Part shown: in pieces, positions 58,525 to 64,000 of the stretch
Layout: every line of letters starts with the position of its first letter
Numbering within the stretch: the stretch's first letter is position 1
From: Mesorhizobium zhangyense
GTDB lineage: Bacteria; Pseudomonadota; Alphaproteobacteria; Rhizobiales; Rhizobiaceae
Reading direction: 5' to 3'
DNA: 64,000 nucleotides
NCBI RefSeq assembly: GCF_011045115.1
Contig: NZ_JAAKZG010000002.1
Location: forward strand, 434,001-498,000
Notes under the pieces: model-generated
Database searches by the model: none
The model's input: the letters and a program-made list of their open reading frames with translations, nothing else
Told to the model about the DNA's origin: nothing
Position numbers and translations under genes: made by a program

Positions 58525-59290
58525 GAAACGCGCTCCCAAGCCAGGTCCGCTTGAAGGGAGTGTGCTTGCCCTTGGCGGCATGATCTCCCGGAACCCGGTT
58601 CTGGTGGGCGGTTCGACCGCATTTCTGGTTGCGCTGTTCTATGTGTCGGCCAATGCGCTGTGGTACCAGCCCCATGCTCACACCAGTGCGTTTTTCGCGA
58701 CGCGGGAATTCAGTCTTCTGCCAGCGCGCAGTGAGTCCGCTTTGCTTGAGCCGGAAACGACAATCCATATCGAGCGTCCCGAAGAGGTGCCCGCCGCGCC
58801 TGCGCGACCGAAGAGCGATCCGGCGGTTGAACAGGTTCAGGCTATCCTGAAGGATCTCAATTTCTATGCCGGCACGGTCGACGGCATATCGGGCCCGGCA
58901 ACGACAAAGGCGATAGAAACCTATCAGCGAAAGATGGGCCTGACGCCATCCGGCAAGATCGATCAGCAGCTTTTGAGTCAGCTGGGCGCAAATCCGACCA
59001 CGGCCGGCATAACGCCGGCGCCAGCGCCTCGTCCGCAACCGGTGCAGAAAACACCAACGCCAATTCCGGCAGTGCAGCCAGTTTCTGCGCCCGCGCCCAG
59101 CCCTCGGGTTTCGAAGATTCAGGCCGGGCTGAAGGCATTCGGCAATGACGGCATCGAGATTGACGGGCTGGTCGGTGCACGGACGAAGTCGGCTATCCGG
59201 GAATTTCAGTCGCTTTTCGGGTTGCCCGAGACCGGGGAGCCGGACGAAGCCGTCTATGTGAAGATGAAGGAAATCGGCCTGACGAAATGA
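58499..59290 (+). CDS. Membrane-anchored peptidoglycan-binding protein (two PG_binding_1 domains)
   Basis: 263 residues. After a basic N-terminus, one membrane helix (about 36-55: VLVGGSTAFLVALFYVSANALWY) leads to two peptidoglycan-binding repeats, VEQVQAILKDLNFYAGTVDGISGPATTKAIETYQRKMGL (about 110-150) and VSKIQAGLKAFGNDGIEIDGLVGARTKSAIREFQSLFGL, separated by a Pro-rich linker. It overlaps divJ by 26 bases, implying coupled translation of the kinase and a wall-contacting protein. Confidence 0.87.
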   Translation: MARSAKRPEKRAPKPGPLEGSVLALGGMISRNPVLVGGSTAFLVALFYVSANALWYQPHAHTSAFFATREFSLLPARSESALLEPETTIHIERPEEVPAAPARPKSDPAVEQVQAILKDLNFYAGTVDGISGPATTKAIETYQRKMGLTPSGKIDQQLLSQLGANPTTAGITPAPAPRPQPVQKTPTPIPAVQPVSAPAPSPRVSKIQAGLKAFGNDGIEIDGLVGARTKSAIREFQSLFGLPETGEPDEAVYVKMKEIGLTK

Positions 59291-59357
59291 GGCTGGCGCA
59301 TATCCGGGCGACCGGATAAGCGTTGCCCTCCTTTATCAGCGTGAGCCGTTCATCTCC

Positions 59358-59705
59358 ATGCGCGTCACCACCGACTTCTGGGTTTCCGCACTCCTGCGCC
59401 GGGTTTTCAGCGCCGGCGGCTTTGCTGCGATCGTCAAGCGCGGGGCGACGGAAGCCGGCGCAGTCTTCGTCATGTCGCGCAACCGCCTCGGCGAAACGGC
59501 TCTGTACGGGCCAGCGCCACAGACCAGCTATGATTCAGCCCGCCCGGACGAGAGGCATTTTTCATCGCTGAATGTCGGCGAGGACGCAGCCGCTCTGGAG
59601 GCTCGCCTGGAAAAGGAAAAGCGTTTCGATCCTGACATCTGGGTGGTCGAGATCGAGGCGGGACAGACGCCTGTCGAAGATCTGATATCCGTCACGAAAC
59701 TTTGA
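59358..59705 (+). CDS. DUF1491 family protein
   Basis: 115 residues; the start MRVTTDFWVSALLRRVFSAGGFAAIVKRGATEAGAVFVM and the end RFDPDIWVVEIEA match DUF1491, a small cytoplasmic family restricted mostly to alphaproteobacteria. No function known. It follows the peptidoglycan-binding gene by 67 bases and may share its transcript. Confidence 0.86.
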   Translation: MRVTTDFWVSALLRRVFSAGGFAAIVKRGATEAGAVFVMSRNRLGETALYGPAPQTSYDSARPDERHFSSLNVGEDAAALEARLEKEKRFDPDIWVVEIEAGQTPVEDLISVTKL

Positions 59706-59725
59706 GCCGTGTGCGCTCGGCGTCT

Positions 59726-60694
59726 TCAGCCAGCGGCACTTCGGGTTACAGTCTGCGATGAGACGGGAGCGGATGGCGATCCGGCCTTCAAGGTCTTGGC
59801 GCCCTGGTGAGCGGCGTCCAACTGCATGTTTCGGTAGCTGTTCAGAAACAGCCGGATTGATTCCGGGTCGGCGAATTTTCCGGGATAGACGCAGGAAGCG
59901 AGGAGGAACGCCTGCTCTTCGCTCAGTTCGAGAGAGCGGAGAACCGCGATCAGTTCGGGATAGTTGGCTTTTTCGATTATCGACTTCGCTGTCAGAAAGT
60001 CGATGTCGCTGGTGTCGGCGAGCGCTGTCTGGAAGAGAGCCGGATTGCCGGTCAGGGCCATGTCGCGAAGTTTCGCGTATCGCAGCGATCCGGTGGACTG
60101 TTCGGTCGTCGCATCGGGTGCCGTTTGTGCGGATAGCATCATGGACCGCAAACGTCTGCGCGCATTATCGGCGGAAATGCCGGGGACAGGTTCGGGATTG
60201 CCGTCGCTCAAAGCCTGTGCCCTGTTGGCCGCTTCTACCTGAGCTTGACGCTCCTTCGGCAAAGGCAATCGCACCAGCTTCGGATTTTCGAGCGCCCAGA
60301 CCAGATCGGCTATCGCTTGGTTGAGATCGGTGCGGCGTGCGATGGCACGCGCATGTGGCAGTCCATGGCGGCCTATCAATGCGATGAGGTCGACATCCCT
60401 GAGAACCTTCGAGCGAATGAGCAGAGGAGCGGCTATGTCGACGGTTTCGTTGGAGAGCCGGCGGATCAACCCGCTGGGCGCATCGGCACATTCCGAAAGC
60501 GCGGCGGCGGCAAAGCGGCGCGCCTCGACCGAAACCGCGTCGAAAAGCGGCAGCACCAGATCCTCAAGCTGCTTGATGTCGCGCCGCGACGGGCGCGTCA
60601 GCGAGCAGAAGGCCGAGACGGCAGCGCGAAACAGTCTTTCGCTGCGCCCCGCTTCGCCTTTCAAGGCGAGTTGCCTGAAGTCTGAGGATGACAC
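59726..60694 (-). CDS. DUF2336 family protein
   Basis: 322 residues, helical repeats of HEAT-like type (LVLPLFDAVSVEARRFAAAALSEC, LIRRLSNETVDIAAPLLIRSKVLRDVDLIALIGRHGLPHARAIARR), the DUF2336 signature. No signal peptide. Function unknown; helical repeats suggest a protein-binding scaffold. The C-terminal 100 residues are specific to a subgroup. Confidence 0.83.
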   Translation of the reverse strand: MSSSDFRQLALKGEAGRSERLFRAAVSAFCSLTRPSRRDIKQLEDLVLPLFDAVSVEARRFAAAALSECADAPSGLIRRLSNETVDIAAPLLIRSKVLRDVDLIALIGRHGLPHARAIARRTDLNQAIADLVWALENPKLVRLPLPKERQAQVEAANRAQALSDGNPEPVPGISADNARRRLRSMMLSAQTAPDATTEQSTGSLRYAKLRDMALTGNPALFQTALADTSDIDFLTAKSIIEKANYPELIAVLRSLELSEEQAFLLASCVYPGKFADPESIRLFLNSYRNMQLDAAHQGAKTLKAGSPSAPVSSQTVTRSAAG

Positions 60695-61064
60695 GAGGAC
60701 TAGGCCTTACTCAAAACGCACACTTACAAAACAACCTGCCGGAGCCTGACCGACAAAGTGACGGTCTGGCGATTGCCGCAGAACCAAAGATAAAGTCAGC
60801 GTACGATCCGTTAGTCCAGTGTGCGTTTGCATACTTTTCTGCGTTAGTGCTAACACATTGAAAAATATGAGCAAACCAGCATAACGCGCTGCCAGCTCTA
60901 AATTCTTATCAAATCCTACATATCCTTGGTTAAGGCGCGGTGAATTGGTTCGAATGAACGGCGTTGCGTCCCTCAAAAACCACAAGCCTATAAAAACGGA
61001 ACCCGCCGAAAGATCGGCGGGTTCTGTCAGCAGTCCGGGCAGGCACGGGGCCTGCCTATGCCTT
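60695..61064. other. 370-base intergenic region upstream of DUF2336
   Basis: Non-coding, AT-rich. Contains a 12-bp palindrome GTTAG-TG-CTAAC at 60843-60854 about 150 bases upstream of the DUF2336 start and the terminator of the Tudor-like gene at 60991-61024. Promoter boxes could not be assigned. Confidence 0.45.
60991..61024 (-). terminator. Rho-independent terminator of the Tudor-like gene
   Basis: Minus strand: GAACCCGCCGA-TCTT-TCGGCGGGTTC, perfect 11-bp stem with a 4-base loop, then CGTTTTT. 41 bases after the stop of the gene ending at 61065. Confidence 0.87.
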
Positions 61065-61454
61065 TCACTGTGTCCGGCAACGGCCGGTTTTGGTGGTTTC
61101 CTTGTCGCCGTCGTCATAGTTGATGCCGATCTTCTCGCCAGCCAACGAAGCGATTGTGCCCGGATACCAGTCACCGGCGTTCTTGTAGTTACACTGGACC
61201 TTCATGCCGATCATCCAGTCATAGGGGCGAACCTTGTCCAGGCTTACCGTCTCCCGGTCGCCGTCGTCGTAACGGATCGTGACCGTTCCGCCTTCGACCT
61301 TTTCGGCAATGCCCGGAAACCAGTAACCAGCGTTTTTGTAGTTTCCGAGTACCCAATCACCTGCCGTCTGAGCGCTGGCGGCCCCACCACCCAGCGCTAT
61401 CATGCCGACTGCAATCAAAATAGAACTATACTTAATCAAATCTGGTCTCCCCAT
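61065..61454 (-). CDS. Secreted protein with two Tudor/agenet-like repeats
   Basis: 129 residues. A signal peptide (KYSSILIAVGMIALGGGAASA) is followed by two homologous repeats: residues 38-71 and 89-121 both start NYKNAG-W-PG and end YDDGD-ET. This pattern (aromatic, Pro-Gly, acidic-rich turn) resembles Tudor/agenet barrels, which in eukaryotes bind methylated peptides. Periplasmic location makes a chromatin role impossible; a ligand such as a modified peptide or glycan is possible. A strong terminator follows, so the gene is expressed alone. Confidence 0.8.
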   Translation of the reverse strand: MGRPDLIKYSSILIAVGMIALGGGAASAQTAGDWVLGNYKNAGYWFPGIAEKVEGGTVTIRYDDGDRETVSLDKVRPYDWMIGMKVQCNYKNAGDWYPGTIASLAGEKIGINYDDGDKETTKTGRCRTQ

Positions 61455-61664
61455 TTACCAGCCCCCAAGCGGACCTAACAACGCTGTTATTATGGCAGTA
61501 AGACTGAATGCCAGATGAACCGTTGGCGTCGGCCGGTTCGCTTGTGCGCATTTTTTTCGAATGCGTCAGAATACCTTAGCAGTCTGTTAACCCTCTGCTG
61601 GCCTTATCAAGCATGGAGGCGTTGCGTAGTTGCTCCGGTCATACCGAGAGGGAAAGCGCGTGTC

Positions 61665-61859
61665 ATGGGCAGCATACTGTCTTTCGTGCCGCGGAAAGCG
61701 GCAACCAGCCATACGGATCGTCCAGCAGAAACTCAGGCGTCCGTGATCATTTTTCCGGGGGTTCGCTACGAGCGACGGGCCATGTTGGAGGCGTCCGGCG
61801 TCAGTACGATATCGAGCTACGTCGGACCGAACCATAAGAAGCCCGCCCCTCATCATTGA
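61665..61859 (+). CDS. Small conserved protein, 64 residues
   Basis: Start ATG 61665 with GAGAGGGAAAG upstream. The core AETQASVIIFPGVRYERRAMLEA is a pattern I associate with small conserved proteins in Rhizobiales; no function is known. A longer frame from 61515 is composed of atypical residues and rejected. The gene's stop codon lies inside a terminator hairpin. Confidence 0.68.
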   Translation: MGSILSFVPRKAATSHTDRPAETQASVIIFPGVRYERRAMLEASGVSTISSYVGPNHKKPAPHH

Positions 61860-61864
61860 GGGGC
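61845..61864 (+). terminator. Terminator hairpin overlapping the stop codon of the 64-aa gene
   Basis: GCCCCTCA-TCAT-TGAGGGGC followed by TTTC; the TGA stop (61857-61859) is the first part of the right arm. 8-bp stem, 4-base loop. Confidence 0.65.
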
Positions 61865-61879
61865 TTTCGAGGCGAGGGG

Positions 61880-62422
61880 CTACTGCGGTTCGCAGGAGAT
61901 GCTGCCAAGAAAACTGGCGGCGACCTGCTTCCAGCTGTCATCCGGAACGAAGCTTCGCACCACGACGATGCCTTCATCGATCGGGGCCTCGACGAAGATC
62001 GACTTCTCAAACCCCTCCGGCAAATCCTTGCGGACCTCGATCATCTGGGCGGGCGTCAGGACGACGAAGTTTAGCGAACGGTCCGTCGTCGTTCGATCGT
62101 TGAAACTGTAGATATTCTGACCGGCCCGGTTGTAGACCGAGACCGACCAGAACGGCATGTCTCCCTGCGCGCGCACCTGTACCACGCCGTCGGTCAGGTC
62201 GAAACGGCAGGCTGCCGCCTCAAACAGCGGGTCGACCGACTTTACGGTCGATGTCGGACCGGTCTCGGCGGCAAAGGGAGTGGCCGTGTAGAGATCAGCC
62301 GCCATCGCCAGGCGCGACCACGCGTCCCTTTCGGAGAAATCCGGGATCATCATCAGGACTGCGATATGAACGATGCCGGCACCGATCAGGCCAAGGATGA
62401 TTGCGTGAATGAGCCTAAGCAT
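61880..62422 (-). CDS. DUF1254 family membrane protein
   Basis: 180 residues from ATG 62422 (MLRLIHAIILGLIGAGIVHIAVLMMIPDF, one membrane helix), followed by a domain with CRFDLTDGVVQVRAQGDMPFWSVSVYNRAGQNIYSFND, the DUF1254 pattern. Overlaps the DUF1214 gene by 8 bases. In other bacteria DUF1254 and DUF1214 are two parts of one protein; here they are split. Function unknown. Confidence 0.83.
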   Translation of the reverse strand: MLRLIHAIILGLIGAGIVHIAVLMMIPDFSERDAWSRLAMAADLYTATPFAAETGPTSTVKSVDPLFEAAACRFDLTDGVVQVRAQGDMPFWSVSVYNRAGQNIYSFNDRTTTDRSLNFVVLTPAQMIEVRKDLPEGFEKSIFVEAPIDEGIVVVRSFVPDDSWKQVAASFLGSISCEPQ

Positions 62423-62999
62423 CGCAGTCGGCTTTCCTGACGAGCGGTAATGCCACGTCGGCGATACCTGTACTGCTTGCAATCGTCGTGTCGAAAAGGG
62501 TGAGCACGAAGAACATCGCACCTGAGCCGCGCACTGCCAGCCAGTTGCCGGGCTGTGGGCGGTTGCCGATGGAGATCGACAGGGAATTGTCCGGCGATCT
62601 GAGCACCTCATAGGAATGCAGCGCGGCCGCCGGCTGCCTGTCATCCTTGATCGCGCTTAGCGTCTCGTCGGCGGCGTAAAGCGTCCAGAAACGCGCTGGT
62701 GGAACCACGCCCTCGACGGTGTAGGTGCAGTTGCGTTGCAGGACATCGCCTGAAGCATCGCGCTGGGCGATGAAGGAAAGACCCTCTGCGCGGCCGAGCG
62801 CAAGAACCCCTTCACGAGCAACGCGCGCTTTGGAATAGGGATCGGCGTCGACGGTGCCGATCTCTGGAAAGGCCGTCCATCCACTGATCGATACCGCTCC
62901 CACGCCTTCCTGCAGCTTGAGCGCGTACCAGACGCTGGCGCCACCGCCGCCGACGGCGATGAGAAGGGCGAGCGCTATGAGGAAAGAGTTTTTGAGCAT
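62415..62999 (-). CDS. DUF1214 family membrane protein
   Basis: 194 residues from ATG 62999 with an N-terminal helix (SFLIALALLIAVGGGGASVWYALK) and a periplasmic domain ending LPLVRKADCDA; DPYSKARVAREGVLALGRAEGLSFIAQRD and RFWTLYAADE are typical of DUF1214. First of the overlapping pair with DUF1254, downstream of a class A penicillin-binding protein gene on the same strand, an arrangement common in Rhizobiales. Confidence 0.84.
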   Translation of the reverse strand: MLKNSFLIALALLIAVGGGGASVWYALKLQEGVGAVSISGWTAFPEIGTVDADPYSKARVAREGVLALGRAEGLSFIAQRDASGDVLQRNCTYTVEGVVPPARFWTLYAADETLSAIKDDRQPAAALHSYEVLRSPDNSLSISIGNRPQPGNWLAVRGSGAMFFVLTLFDTTIASSTGIADVALPLVRKADCDA

Positions 63000-63120
63000 G
63001 ATGCCCCGGAAGGAAGGATGCCGTACCGCCATATCGCGGTGTGGCAAGGCAAGGCAAGCGCGGCGAGAACAATCCCCGGTGCCCGCAAGATGGCTGCAGA
63101 TGCGATTTCGGGAGCTACCG

Positions 63121-64000
63121 TCACAGGGCCGATAGCGTTTTCGGTTCGGCTGGCGCTTCCAGCACGGGTGCTGCGTGGAAGAAATCGCTCATCTGCCGCA
63201 GCGCCTTTGTCGTCGTGCTGGACAAGACCGGCGGGCGCTCGATCTCTGCAGTCGCGGCTGCTTCGTCTGCGTTCTTCTTTTCAGTTTCAGCGGCCTTGGC
63301 CGCGACCTTGGCGTCCACGAACGGGTCCTTGATGCCGGGAATGGGCTTGAGATCGATGTTCTGATGCGCGTAAGCCATGAAACGCTGCCAGACCATCGCC
63401 GGCAGCGAGCCGCCGGTCATGTCCTTCGTGGTCGAGAAATCGTCGTTGCCGAGCCAGACGGCGGCTGTGTAGTTGCCGGTGAAGCCGACATACCAGGCGT
63501 CGCGGTACGACTGGGTCGTTCCGGTCTTGCCGGCGGAGCGGATGCCGGGGAGGGCAGCGCGCCGGGCGGTTCCGATTTCCGGCACCTGAACCAGCATGGA
63601 ATTCATGTAAGACATCGCCTGTTCGGAAAGCACGCGCTTCGGCTTGGGCGCGTCCTTGTAGTAGTCATAAATGAGTTCGCCGGAATGCGTCACGAGCTGG
63701 GTTATGCCATGCCGCGTTCCGGCAAAGCCGCCGTCGGCCATGGTATTGTAGCCGGTGGCCTGATCCATGACCGTCATGCCGGACGTACCGAGAACCATCG
63801 TCTTGTAGGCTTCGAGAGGGGACTCGACGCCCATGGCTACGGCCATGGCCTTGATCGGCGGGATGGAAAGATAATCCTTCGCCAGGCGCACGGGCACGGT
63901 GTTGACGGATTTCACCAGGGCAGTTGTAAGCGTCAGCCTGCCGGAAAACGAGCGGCCATAATTTTTCGGAGACCATGCGCCCCATGAGATCGGCCCGTCG
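63121..64000 (-). CDS. Class A penicillin-binding protein (PBP1A-like), C-terminal part
   Basis: About 293 residues of the transpeptidase domain are inside the window; the gene continues beyond base 64000. SAGKTGTTQSYRDAWYVGFTGNYTAAVWLGNDD contains the KTG motif of penicillin-binding proteins and ALVKSVNTVPVRLAKD is the SxN-containing region. It builds peptidoglycan. Residues after about 230 form a Lys/Ala/Glu-rich tail. The stop is 122 bases before the DUF1214 start. Active-site SxxK lies outside the window. Confidence 0.92.
   Translation of the reverse strand, partial: DGPISWGAWSPKNYGRSFSGRLTLTTALVKSVNTVPVRLAKDYLSIPPIKAMAVAMGVESPLEAYKTMVLGTSGMTVMDQATGYNTMADGGFAGTRHGITQLVTHSGELIYDYYKDAPKPKRVLSEQAMSYMNSMLVQVPEIGTARRAALPGIRSAGKTGTTQSYRDAWYVGFTGNYTAAVWLGNDDFSTTKDMTGGSLPAMVWQRFMAYAHQNIDLKPIPGIKDPFVDAKVAAKAAETEKKNADEAAATAEIERPPVLSSTTTKALRQMSDFFHAAPVLEAPAEPKTLSAL

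Overview
The window looks like a chromosome segment of an alphaproteobacterium of the order Rhizobiales, most likely close to Mesorhizobium or another member of the Phyllobacteriaceae. The reasons are the betI-betC-betA-betB choline operon, a MucR/Ros zinc-finger regulator, a DivJ-type kinase, a seven-gene Mrp/Pha antiporter operon, a rhizobial-type asparaginase, several Rhizobiales-typical unknown families (DUF1491, DUF2336, DUF3750, DUF5330, DUF6456, DUF1214/DUF1254) and a small RNA of the alpha-r14 type. I saw no IS element, prophage, CRISPR array or rRNA. The sequence reads as core chromosome.

Layout. 1-8635: glycogen operon (glgB 3' end, glgC, glgA, phosphoglucomutase, glgX, a GH13 alpha-glucosidase). 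8639-10890: a tadE/tadG-like pair on the minus strand. 11232-16571: an oligopeptide ABC transporter (SBP, two permeases, fused double ATPase) with a strong hairpin after the SBP gene. 16615-18610: small secreted or membrane proteins, tRNA-Pro(CGG), a triple-hairpin anti-Shine-Dalgarno sRNA and a possible second RNA. 18866-21100: a GDP-mannose pyrophosphorylase/AGE-type isomerase fusion. 21158-27442: the bet operon with an inserted PLP dehydratase. 27628-29534: thiolase and SDR, divergent from betI across a BetI-like operator. 29632-34095: DUF3750, asparaginase, a Tat-exported beta-helix protein, a GreA-like factor and a Doc toxin/AbrB antitoxin pair. 34159-37724: methylmalonyl-CoA mutase, two subunits. 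37974-46689: HerA-like ATPase, L,D-transpeptidase, haloacid dehalogenase, aminotransferase, superoxide dismutase, two cytochromes c and oligopeptidase B. 46952-52837: mrpABCDEFG. 53132-55372: mucR, an unknown protein, and a DnaA-domain-IV protein preceded by a LexA-type box and followed by a DUF6456 gene. 55384-64000: sufE, DUF5330, divJ with a peptidoglycan-binding protein, DUF1491, DUF2336, a Tudor-like secreted protein, a 64-aa conserved protein, a DUF1254/DUF1214 pair and the 3' end of a class A penicillin-binding protein.

Working together: the first block makes and degrades glycogen; the bet block turns choline sulfate and choline into glycine betaine, an osmoprotectant; the Mrp block handles Na+/K+ and pH stress; methylmalonyl-CoA mutase feeds propionyl-CoA carbon into the TCA cycle. 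The most interesting signals are the three-hairpin sRNA at about 16937-17045, the SOS-type box in front of the orphan DnaA-like gene, the BetI box shared with a thiolase/SDR pair, the mannose enzyme fusion and the secreted Tudor-like protein.
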